This document shows, one piece after another, positions 1 to 6,131 of a DNA stretch of 19,596 nt. Source of the DNA: CAXTSE01 sp035554115 (GTDB lineage Bacteria; Actinomycetota; Actinomycetes; Actinomycetales; Microbacteriaceae); the NCBI GenBank assembly GCA_035554115.1, contig DATMIW010000028.1, forward strand, positions 1-19,596, written 5' to 3'. Position numbers and translations under genes: made by a program. Position 1 is the first letter of the stretch, and each line of letters opens with the position of its first letter. The notes under the pieces are model-generated. The model saw only the letters and a program-made list of their open reading frames with translations, made no database searches and was not told the origin of the DNA.

Positions 1-1
1 C

Positions 2-1339
2 ACAACTCGATGGGGTGTCGACGGTCTGGCGCTCCCGTCGGGCGACTACCGGCTCACCCTCGAGCCGGCTGGCGATGGCCGGGTGCCGACCACGCGGGTG
101 ACCGTCACCGCGCCTCTGCCGGCGCGCCTCATCCACCCGGATTTCCACGCCTCCGTGCACGCGACAGCCGGTGGGCTCATTGTGCGGATCACTGCGCCCC
201 TCGCAGACGACGAGCGCGGGCCGCGTGCACAGCGGCTGCTAGAGCGTGAGTATCGACGTGCCCGCCCGACGCTCGACAACGCCGTCTTCTTCGAGAGCTT
301 CTATGGGCAGTCCGCCTCGTGCAACCCGCTCGGCATTGATCGTGCACTGGCGCAGCTCCGCCCGGACACGGCGCGATATTGGAGCGTCGTTGACGGCTCC
401 GTCGCGGTACCGGAGGGTGGCATCCGCATCATCGAAGGCAGCCGCGAGTGGTGGCGGGTTCGCGGCAGCAGCAGAGTGCTGATCGTCAACGACTGGCTGC
501 GCAAGAGGTTCCGGCGCCACGGCTCTCAAAAGGTGCTGCAGACCTGGCACGGCACAATGCTCAAACGCCTCGCCCTTGACCGCGCGAACCGGGGACTCCG
601 TACCCGTCTTGCCGTGCTGCGGGAGCGCTCCCGATGGGATGCTCTGCTCGCCCAGAACCCCTACAGCGCCGAGATATTCCGAAGCGCGTATGCGATGCGC
701 GGGCCGATTTGGCAGCTCGGCTACCCCCGCAACGATGTACTCAAAGGCGCCTCCGGCCCCAGGTCAGCGGATGCCGTGCGTGCCGCGGTCGGAGTCCCAC
801 CCGGTGCACGGGTGGTGCTCTACGCGCCCACCTGGCGCGACAACCGCACCGAGATGGTCGACTACCTCGACCTGGCGTCCTTTGCCCACGACCTCGGCGA
901 CGACCAGGTGCTGCTGGTGCGCGGACACTCCCGCACCCTTCGATACGGACAAGATCTGGCCGGCGCGCAGCTCATCGACGTCACCAGCTATCCCAGCATG
1001 GCCGACCTCCTGCTGATCGCCGATGTCTTTGTGACGGATTACTCGTCAGCCATGTTCGATTTCGCTGGCACCGGCAAAGCGATAGTGCTCTTCACCCCCG
1101 ATCTGGTGAGCTACAGCACAGATCTGCGCGGCTTCTATTTCGACCTGCTCGCAGATGCTCCGGGGCCCGTTGTGCAGCATCGCGATGACTTGCGAGCCGC
1201 GATTCTGGCAAGCCGCTCGGATGGCGTGCCAGGCGCAGCCGCATCCCCCGAGGCGTGGAGGGAGCGTTTCACACCGCTCGACGACGGCCATGCCGGCGAA
1301 CGGGTCGTGCAACGTCTTCTCGACGAGGGCTGGCTGTAG
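2..1339 (+). CDS. CDP-glycerol glycerophosphotransferase family protein (5' partial)
   Basis: The reading frame is open from the first bases of the window, so the start lies upstream and only the C-terminal ~445 residues are visible. Motifs of the CDP-glycerol:poly(glycerophosphate) glycerophosphotransferase (TagB/TagF) family are clear: QTWHGTMLKRL near 538-570, VVLYAPTWR near 810-838, and VFVTDYSSAMFDFAGTGKA near 1024-1080, which includes the SS motif of the donor-binding lobe. Known family members transfer glycerol- or ribitol-phosphate from a CDP-activated donor to a lipid-linked acceptor at the inner membrane face, building teichoic-acid-type wall polymers. The stop (1337-1339) is one base from the stop of the convergent glycosyltransferase, fitting a wall-polymer locus. 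The region before ~200 resembles an accessory N-terminal domain and is not diagnostic. Family is confident; the exact polymer is unknown. Confidence 0.88.
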   Translation, partial: TTRWGVDGLALPSGDYRLTLEPAGDGRVPTTRVTVTAPLPARLIHPDFHASVHATAGGLIVRITAPLADDERGPRAQRLLEREYRRARPTLDNAVFFESFYGQSASCNPLGIDRALAQLRPDTARYWSVVDGSVAVPEGGIRIIEGSREWWRVRGSSRVLIVNDWLRKRFRRHGSQKVLQTWHGTMLKRLALDRANRGLRTRLAVLRERSRWDALLAQNPYSAEIFRSAYAMRGPIWQLGYPRNDVLKGASGPRSADAVRAAVGVPPGARVVLYAPTWRDNRTEMVDYLDLASFAHDLGDDQVLLVRGHSRTLRYGQDLAGAQLIDVTSYPSMADLLLIADVFVTDYSSAMFDFAGTGKAIVLFTPDLVSYSTDLRGFYFDLLADAPGPVVQHRDDLRAAILASRSDGVPGAAASPEAWRERFTPLDDGHAGERVVQRLLDEGWL

Positions 1340-1340
1340 A

Positions 1341-2387
1341 TCAGCTCTCGGTGCGAGATGTGTCGACGGAGTCGCCAGCCCCCCGCACCAGCCCCGTGAT
1401 GAAGCCGAGGCCCCAGCTGAGATGCATCGTGGCGATGACGAGCATGAACCGCAGGCGGTCCGCCAGCGAGCCTGTTGTTGTGACAGCGGCGACGAGCAAC
1501 AGCGCCAGATAGGCGAGCGGCCCCAGGTAGACGAGAGCAATGATCCAGCCCAGTGCCCCCTGCAATACCCCGGTCGCGTGCAGCGGTGCCGCAATAATCG
1601 CGAGCACGAGCGACACGACCAGCAGAGGAGGCGCGAAGAAACGCAAGGAGTTGCCGCGCCCCAGGCGCCGCACGAGCTCACCACGCCAAATACCCGTCGC
1701 CGTGAACTGCCGGGCGAGTTTCACCCAGGTGCTGCGTGGCCAATAGCTCACGCGAAGCTGTGGATCGAGCCACACGATGTGTCCAGCCTGACGCAGGCGG
1801 TAATTCAGCTCCCAGTCTTCTCCGCGTCGAAGGGTTTCGTCGAAGCCTCCGACCTCGGTGAGAACGCTGCGCCGGAAGATGCCCATATAGGCGGATTCGG
1901 CGGGTCCTTCTACCGCGGACTCACCGTGGTAGGCACCGCCCCCGAGCCCGAATCGGCTGTTGTAACCACGGGCAACCGCCGCCTGAAAGCCGGGGCGTCC
2001 GGTCGCGACCATAATGCCGCCGAGGCTCGCGGCTCCGGTCCGTTCGAGTGCACTGACCCCGCGGCTCGTGTATCCGGCAGCGAGCTCGGTGTGCGCATCC
2101 ACCCGAATGATGATCGGATGCGTCCCGGCCGCGATTGCCAGATTGAGGCCGATGGGGATGTCCATGCCGGGGTTCTGCACAACCCGGATGCGCGCATCCT
2201 GTTCCTGCAACCGCGCGACGATCCCCGCAGTGCCATCGGTTGACGGGCCGAGGGCGAGGATCAATTCAACCGGGCCGGGGTAATCCTGGGCGAGGATGCT
2301 CGTAACAGCGGCCTCGAGATAGCCGACCTCGTTGAGTACCGGCATGACATAGGTGACGCCGGGATATTCCGACGGCGCCGTTCCCAT
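1341..2387 (-). CDS. ExoA-like family-2 glycosyltransferase with C-terminal membrane segments
   Basis: A 348-residue GT-A glycosyltransferase. The N-terminal strand reads VTYVMPVLNE (residues 11-20), followed by a nucleotide-sugar fold with the metal-binding motif in the form VDAH (96-99) and a GEDWELNYRLR catalytic-region motif (189-199). This pattern is typical of the succinoglycan ExoA-like subgroup. Three hydrophobic stretches (about 251-270, 278-301, 311-335) suggest membrane anchoring, so it probably adds sugars to a lipid-linked cell-surface glycan. The ATG at 2385-2387 has no Shine-Dalgarno but sits six bases after TAGCTT, a leaderless-type arrangement, so I prefer it. It converges with the CDP-glycerol transferase with one base between stops, consistent with a shared envelope role, although they are not co-transcribed. 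Donor and acceptor cannot be read from the sequence. Confidence 0.87.
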   Translation of the reverse strand: MGTAPSEYPGVTYVMPVLNEVGYLEAAVTSILAQDYPGPVELILALGPSTDGTAGIVARLQEQDARIRVVQNPGMDIPIGLNLAIAAGTHPIIIRVDAHTELAAGYTSRGVSALERTGAASLGGIMVATGRPGFQAAVARGYNSRFGLGGGAYHGESAVEGPAESAYMGIFRRSVLTEVGGFDETLRRGEDWELNYRLRQAGHIVWLDPQLRVSYWPRSTWVKLARQFTATGIWRGELVRRLGRGNSLRFFAPPLLVVSLVLAIIAAPLHATGVLQGALGWIIALVYLGPLAYLALLLVAAVTTTGSLADRLRFMLVIATMHLSWGLGFITGLVRGAGDSVDTSRTES

Positions 2388-2393
2388 CCGGCC

Positions 2394-2399
2394 AAGCTA
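2394..2399 (-). promoter_or_regulatory. Candidate -10 element for the ExoA-like glycosyltransferase (leaderless type)
   Basis: On the minus strand TAGCTT is followed by exactly six bases and then the ATG of the glycosyltransferase; no ribosome-binding site is visible. TANNNT six to eight bases before the start is the usual signature of a leaderless actinobacterial transcript. No good -35 hexamer is seen. Confidence 0.45.
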
Positions 2400-2477
2400 C
2401 CAGTCGCGTCTGCATTGACCTCTCAGTCGACCGCAGGCCCGACCCTTTTCCGCCAGAACGCCGGCGCCGCCTCCCCG

Positions 2478-4013
2478 CTACAGCGTGCCCAGCTTCACAT
2501 CGGTCGTGGTGTTCTTCCCAGCGCGGGTGTACGTGATCGATGTCGTCGTACCGCCAGCAAGCGCACGCACCTGGGCAGTGAGGTCGGTGCTGCTGGTGAT
2601 GGGAGTCCCGGCGAACGAAGTGACCACGTCATCCGGCTTGAGACCGGCCTTTTCGGCGCCACCCCCATCAGAGATCTCGGAGATCACGGCGCCGACGGTC
2701 GACCCGTCTTTGCTCGTGGCGTCGCGAACGCTCGCCCCGAGCAGACCGTGGGTCGCCTTGCCGTTTTTGATGATCTCGTTGGCGACGCGTTGCGCCAGAT
2801 TCGACGGGATGGCGAAGCCGACACCGATCGATCCGCTTTGACTGGTCGCACTGCTACTGCCGGTGCTCGCAATCGCGACGTTCACTCCGATGAGTGCCGC
2901 GTCGCCATCCACGAGAGCCCCACCCGAGTTGCCGGGGTTGATCGCGGCATCGGTCTGCACAACGGGAAGCGAGATGCTGGCCGACTGCGTGGCGCTGGAA
3001 TTCGGGTCTTGGTTGAAGTTCCAGAAGTCGAACGGACCGTTGCCGTTGTTACTGTCGCCCTGCGATCCGTCTTCTGCGGCGTTGTCAGGCACCGCCGAGG
3101 ACGCAATCTGGATGCTGCGGTTCAGCGCGCTGACGATACCGTCGGTGACCGTGTTGGCCAGACCGAGTGGAGCCCCGATCGCCACGGCCTGATCGCCCAC
3201 ATTGAGTTTGTCGGAGTCGGCAAACTTCATCGGAGTAAGGCCGCTTGCGTCGGTGAGCTTGATAACAGCCAGGTCGACGATCGGATCGATGCCGATAACT
3301 TTGGCCGTGTAGAGGTGGCCGTCGTAAGTTGTCACCTCGATATCACCCTTGCTCGAGGCCCCGTCAAGGGTGACCACGTGGGTGTTGGTAAGCACATAAC
3401 CGTCTTTGCTCAGAATCACACCCGAGCCGGTGCCGCCCGATGAGCTGGTGGAGACCGAGATGGTGACGACTGACGGCGACGCCTTAGAGGCAATTGCCGT
3501 AACCGCCGTGACCTCAGCAGTGTCGTTGATGGTCACTGTCTGAGGGGTGGACGCTCCCTGTTGCGTCGAGCCATTGTTGGCCCCGACCAGGGCAACAACA
3601 CCCGCTCCGGATGCGCCGCCAATAACCGCGCCGACTGCGAGGGCCGCGACAACGGGCACGAGGATTCGGCGCTTCTTCGGCGACGTGGCGGCTTCGGCTG
3701 CGGGAGCGCCTGGGGCACGTGAAATACCGGGAGCGCCTGGGGCACCGGAGGCGGCGAAGCCTGTCGGTGCTCCGGGATCGATGACTGCCGTCGGAGCGTT
3801 CCCGTCATGAGTTGCCGAAGACAAGGGAGATGTCGCGCCTGTCGCGGCCGACTGTGACGCCGCAGCTGCGGCCGCTTCTGCGGAAAACCGGGGAGGTGCC
3901 GGGGTGGATGCGGTGCTGGCCGACTCGGTGGATGCGGGGGCCGGCGGAGTAGATGCGGGTGCCGGCGGAGTGGGTGTGGTTTCGCCCGCGGGAGTGCTAT
4001 CGGTGTCGGTCAT
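2478..4013 (-). CDS. Membrane-anchored HtrA/DegP-type serine protease with PDZ domain
   Basis: A 511-residue trypsin-like (S1C) protease. Residues 1-115 are a Pro/Ala/Ser/Thr-rich, probably disordered cytoplasmic tail. A KKRR-flanked transmembrane helix follows (about 117-145), placing the protease outside the membrane. The triad is visible as His212 (TNTHVV), Asp247 (IVDLAV) and Ser363 (NPGNSGGAL). A PDZ domain occupies roughly 420-505, with the GLLGASVRD and GAEKAGLKPDDVV signatures. Family members degrade or chaperone misfolded exported proteins and support envelope stress tolerance. The ATG at 4011-4013 is preceded by AAAGGAG (4026-4032) at a somewhat long 12-base spacing. It is divergent from a TetR-type regulator, which could share the intergenic control region. 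All catalytic residues are intact, and the family call is very secure; the physiological substrate is unknown. Confidence 0.95.
   Translation of the reverse strand: MTDTDSTPAGETTPTPPAPASTPPAPASTESASTASTPAPPRFSAEAAAAAASQSAATGATSPLSSATHDGNAPTAVIDPGAPTGFAASGAPGAPGISRAPGAPAAEAATSPKKRRILVPVVAALAVGAVIGGASGAGVVALVGANNGSTQQGASTPQTVTINDTAEVTAVTAIASKASPSVVTISVSTSSSGGTGSGVILSKDGYVLTNTHVVTLDGASSKGDIEVTTYDGHLYTAKVIGIDPIVDLAVIKLTDASGLTPMKFADSDKLNVGDQAVAIGAPLGLANTVTDGIVSALNRSIQIASSAVPDNAAEDGSQGDSNNGNGPFDFWNFNQDPNSSATQSASISLPVVQTDAAINPGNSGGALVDGDAALIGVNVAIASTGSSSATSQSGSIGVGFAIPSNLAQRVANEIIKNGKATHGLLGASVRDATSKDGSTVGAVISEISDGGGAEKAGLKPDDVVTSFAGTPITSSTDLTAQVRALAGGTTTSITYTRAGKNTTTDVKLGTL
3931..3971. repeat. Tandem 21-bp in-frame repeat in the protease tail
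   Basis: Two copies of a 20-base GC-rich unit (3931-3950 and 3952-3971), one mismatch apart, repeat with a 21-base period. They encode two copies of a seven-residue Pro/Ala/Ser/Thr unit in the disordered N-terminal tail of the HtrA-like protease. The period is a multiple of three, so length change by slippage would keep frame. Confidence 0.7.
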
Positions 4014-4112
4014 GGTCGGGTGGTGCTCCTTTCAGCGGAGCAAGCATGTCTGCCCAAGCTGGGGGTTGTCTATGGCGCAACCGTGAGACTTCTGCTGTTG
4101 TTCCGGTGAGAA

Positions 4113-4125
4113 TTTGTTTCACAAA
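4113..4125. promoter_or_regulatory. Candidate operator: inverted repeat TTTGTTTCACAAA
   Basis: A perfect 5-bp inverted repeat with a 3-base centre lies in the 189-base divergent region between the HtrA-type protease and the TetR-type gene. It is AT-rich against a GC-rich background. A second short inverted repeat, AACGG-N6-CCGTT, lies at 4144-4159. Either could be the site of the adjacent TetR-type regulator, which commonly binds its own upstream region. A possible -10 hexamer, TAGTAT, is at 4162-4167. This is inferred from position and symmetry only. Confidence 0.3.
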
Positions 4126-4202
4126 ATGGAGCAAGGTGTACAGAACGGTCGGCTCCGTTAGTAGTATGGCGTGACTTATCCTCCCCTGCCGAGACGAGCG
4201 TT

Positions 4203-4871
4203 GTGCCCGAAGCATCAACCGAATCGACGGAGGCGTTACCCGACGACCTCCGAACCATCCTTGACATCGCCGCTGACATTGTCGTGAACGATGGCTTTGA
4301 CGCCGTGTCGTTCAACCTGATCGCCCGGCGGTCGAGCCTCGATGTCGACCGCATCCACTCGCTCTTCGAGAGTTCTGAACGCCTGGTGAGCGACCTGTTG
4401 AACCGTGAATACAGCCTCATGTATCGCGACATCATCGACAACATCGACCGGGATCCCCTGGGCGGCCGCGTTTCTCACATATATCGATACGTTCTCTCAT
4501 CGATCTATGAGCGTCCCCTCGCTCGTGCGATCTATGTCATCGACCGCGAAGGACTCAATCGGGTGATGAAGGCGCACAACGGCGTCGCCTACGTGCCGCA
4601 GTTGCGCGTCCGTACCGAATTCGTCAAACGAATGCAGCAGGCCGGCACCGTACGCACAGACGTCGACCCTGCAGCAGTTGCCGCCGTCATCTCGGCAGTG
4701 TCGGCGGGAACCTCGCTCACGGCACCCTATGGCGACCTCGACAAAGTGACCGCGGGCCTCTCGATGATCCTGGCCCGCGCGATCGACACCGAACAGAAAG
4801 ACACCTCAGCCGGTAAGCGGGTGTTCTTCGACTACGCGATGAGCCTCGTCAACGGCGAGCCCGAGCACTGA
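4203..4871 (+). CDS. TetR-family transcriptional regulator
   Basis: A 222-residue protein. Residues ~16-62 have the TetR helix-turn-helix pattern: a first helix around LRTILDIAADIVVNDGFDAVSFNLIARRS, then LDVDRIHSLFESSERLVSDLL, in which the usual KxxLY element is replaced by SSERLVSDL. The rest is an all-helical ligand-binding and dimerisation domain with no recognisable ligand class. The GTG start at 4203 gives a short acidic tail before the DNA-binding domain; the ribosome-binding site is weak (GAGACGAG upstream), but no better in-frame start exists before the HTH. It is divergent from the HtrA-type protease and tail to tail with the sugar-kinase-like gene (18 bases apart), so regulation of itself or the protease is the simplest guess. 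The effector is unknown. Confidence 0.82.
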   Translation: MPEASTESTEALPDDLRTILDIAADIVVNDGFDAVSFNLIARRSSLDVDRIHSLFESSERLVSDLLNREYSLMYRDIIDNIDRDPLGGRVSHIYRYVLSSIYERPLARAIYVIDREGLNRVMKAHNGVAYVPQLRVRTEFVKRMQQAGTVRTDVDPAAVAAVISAVSAGTSLTAPYGDLDKVTAGLSMILARAIDTEQKDTSAGKRVFFDYAMSLVNGEPEH

Positions 4872-4889
4872 TCGGGCGCGACGACCAGG

Positions 4890-5819
4890 TCATCCCCGCG
4901 CGACATGCGCCGCGAGCGCGCTGTCGTCGCTTAGCGTCGGCAGAAGTGCTGCACCGTCGAGTCCGGTGCCGAGCGGCGGCTGCACGCGCAGTTCCGGCCA
5001 GATTTCCGAAAGCCCTGCGGCAAATCTTTCGGCAATGTGACGCGACCGCAGGACCCCTCCGAGTCCGCACACGAGCGGCACCCCGGCATCCGGCGAACCC
5101 TCCCCCACACATCGCAAGGCTGTCGTGACCGAAAGCACGAGCTCACCCGCAGCAGCATCGCCGACGCGGATGGCCACCGCATCCCCCGCCTCTGAGGCAT
5201 CGGCAACCCACCGCGCATAGCCTGCAATGCGCCGCACCCGACCGGGATCCGCCTGCAACTCAATGTATGCATGCTCGAGGTCCCCGAATTCCGCGCGCGC
5301 AGCTTCGGTCAGCAATGTCTGAGGCCCGCGCCCGTCATGGGCCCGCATTACGGCGTCGAGCGCCGCGCGGCCGATCCAGAACCCGCTGCCTGCGTCGCCC
5401 ATCAGGTTTCCCCAGCCATCGACGCGCGCCACGCTGTCCGCTCCGACCGCGAGGGTCACGACTCCGGTTCCCGCAGCAACAACCGCCCCGCGGGCGTCGC
5501 CCAAGGCTCCGAGGTACGACGTCACCGAATCGTGGGCGAAGAACACCTGACCGACCCCGGATCCGGCTGTCGCCTCCCGCAGAGCCGCCGCGTCATCCGA
5601 TCCCGCTGTCCACCCCGTCGACCCCACCGCGACCACAGCGATTGGGCCCGTCGCTGCCGCGACCGCTTGCACCGCGGCCGCAAGCTGCGGGACCAGCGGC
5701 GCGTCGGTCCGCACCCCCGCGAATTCGGTCTCGACGCCCTCGCTGCCGTCCGACCCGATGACGCGCGTTCGCACTCCGGTTTGACCCGCATCGACGGCGA
5801 GGATGCGCAGAAACGTCAC
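4890..5819 (-). CDS. BadF/BadG-type ATPase family protein, N-acetylglucosamine-kinase-like
   Basis: A 309-residue ASKHA-fold protein. The phosphate-1 motif reads AVDAGQT (residues 8-14), a catalytic-type Asp lies in AHDS (95-98), the phosphate-2 loop is AAGTGVV (115-121), and the GDAGSGFWIG segment (141-150) is the hallmark of the GlcNAc-kinase branch of the BadF/BadG/BcrA/BcrD family. An adenosine-type motif, VCGLGGVL, lies near residue 250. Such enzymes use ATP to phosphorylate N-acetylglucosamine, or related amino sugars or glycosides recovered from cell wall or chitin. Substrate is not proven by sequence. The GTG at 5817-5819 has no Shine-Dalgarno but follows TAGCCT by six bases, so the transcript is probably leaderless. 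The gene lies downstream of an initiator tRNA on the same strand, separated by a terminator. All motifs appear intact. Confidence 0.85.
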   Translation of the reverse strand: MTFLRILAVDAGQTGVRTRVIGSDGSEGVETEFAGVRTDAPLVPQLAAAVQAVAAATGPIAVVAVGSTGWTAGSDDAAALREATAGSGVGQVFFAHDSVTSYLGALGDARGAVVAAGTGVVTLAVGADSVARVDGWGNLMGDAGSGFWIGRAALDAVMRAHDGRGPQTLLTEAARAEFGDLEHAYIELQADPGRVRRIAGYARWVADASEAGDAVAIRVGDAAAGELVLSVTTALRCVGEGSPDAGVPLVCGLGGVLRSRHIAERFAAGLSEIWPELRVQPPLGTGLDGAALLPTLSDDSALAAHVARG

Positions 5820-5825
5820 GCCGCC

Positions 5826-5831
5826 AGGCTA
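5826..5831 (-). promoter_or_regulatory. Candidate leaderless -10 element of the GlcNAc-kinase-like gene
   Basis: Minus-strand TAGCCT, six bases, then the GTG start. No Shine-Dalgarno is present. The place for a -35 element would fall inside the terminator hairpin of the upstream tRNA (5845-5878). Confidence 0.4.
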
Positions 5832-5844
5832 CAGCGGCGAAAAG

Positions 5845-5878
5845 CGAAGGCCCCGGTCGTTGAGAACCGGGGCCTTCG
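5845..5878 (-). terminator. Strong hairpin terminator after the initiator tRNA
   Basis: A perfect 13-bp stem (CGAAGGCCCCGGT at 5845-5857 with its complement at 5866-5878) encloses an 8-base loop. On the minus strand it is followed by a short T-rich stretch (CTTTTCG). It lies five bases after the tRNA CCA end, so it most likely ends the tRNA transcript and insulates the kinase-like gene. Confidence 0.85.
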
Positions 5879-5882
5879 AACT

Positions 5883-5959
5883 TGGTTGCGGGGACAGGAT
5901 TTGAACCTGCGACCTCTGGGTTATGAGCCCAGCGAGCTACCGAACTGCTCCACCCCGCG
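5883..5959 (-). tRNA. Initiator tRNA-Met (CAT anticodon)
   Basis: A 77-base cloverleaf on the minus strand. The acceptor stem pairs GCGGGG with CCCCGC and has an unpaired C1 opposite A72. The anticodon loop is CTCATAA (CAT anticodon, 5923-5925) closed by a stem with three consecutive G-C pairs (GGG/CCC). The T-arm reads GGTTCAAATCC, and the 3' CCA is encoded (5883-5885). The C1-A72 mismatch and the three G-C pairs are the established identity elements of bacterial initiator tRNA, so this is the fMet rather than the elongator species. It is followed by a strong terminator and preceded by a plausible promoter. Confidence 0.96.
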
Positions 5960-5989
5960 CCACAGCGCCGAACTTCTGCGCTTGATATG

Positions 5990-6019
5990 AGTGTACCCCA
6001 TGGGACCGGCCACGTCCGA
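5990..6019 (-). promoter_or_regulatory. Candidate promoter of the initiator tRNA
   Basis: On the minus strand TCGGAC (6014-6019) is followed by an 18-base spacer and TACACT (5990-5995), about 30 bases before the tRNA 5' end. The hexamers are only moderately close to consensus; position and spacing support the call. Confidence 0.4.
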
Positions 6020-6033
6020 CCTCGGGCGGCTGG

Positions 6034-6112
6034 CGTTCGGCAGGAGATCCCCGTTCTGCAGGACTCCTAGCCCAGCAATTGTGTTGGCTGGGCTGGGATC
6101 TCCTGCAGAACG
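6034..6112. repeat. Compound inverted repeat with three copies of one motif; likely terminator or structured RNA
   Basis: The motif CGTTC(G/T)GCAGGA occurs at 6034-6045 and 6052-6063 on the plus strand and again, inverted, at 6101-6112. The perfect 12-bp arms 6052-6063 and 6101-6112, together with 6065-6076 against 6087-6098, form one nearly continuous hairpin of about 24 pairs. Alternatively, 6041-6051 (CAGGAGATCCC) pairs perfectly with 6095-6105, which excludes the outer part of the first hairpin. It lies 20 bases beyond the stop of the UPF0182 gene and upstream of the tRNA promoter. A transcription terminator for the UPF0182 gene is the simplest role, although there is no T-tract. Confidence 0.7.
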
Positions 6113-6131
6113 CGAGTGGCTCCGTGACCGG

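Noticed and set aside
1155..2243. Long plus-strand ORF opposite the glycosyltransferase (362 codons)
   Set aside because: It is antisense to a gene with clear GT2 motifs and its translation is low-complexity, Arg/Gln/Pro-rich with no motif: a high-GC shadow frame.
2415..3443. Plus-strand ORF of 342 codons opposite the HtrA-type protease
   Set aside because: Antisense to a protease with an intact catalytic triad; no start signal or family pattern.
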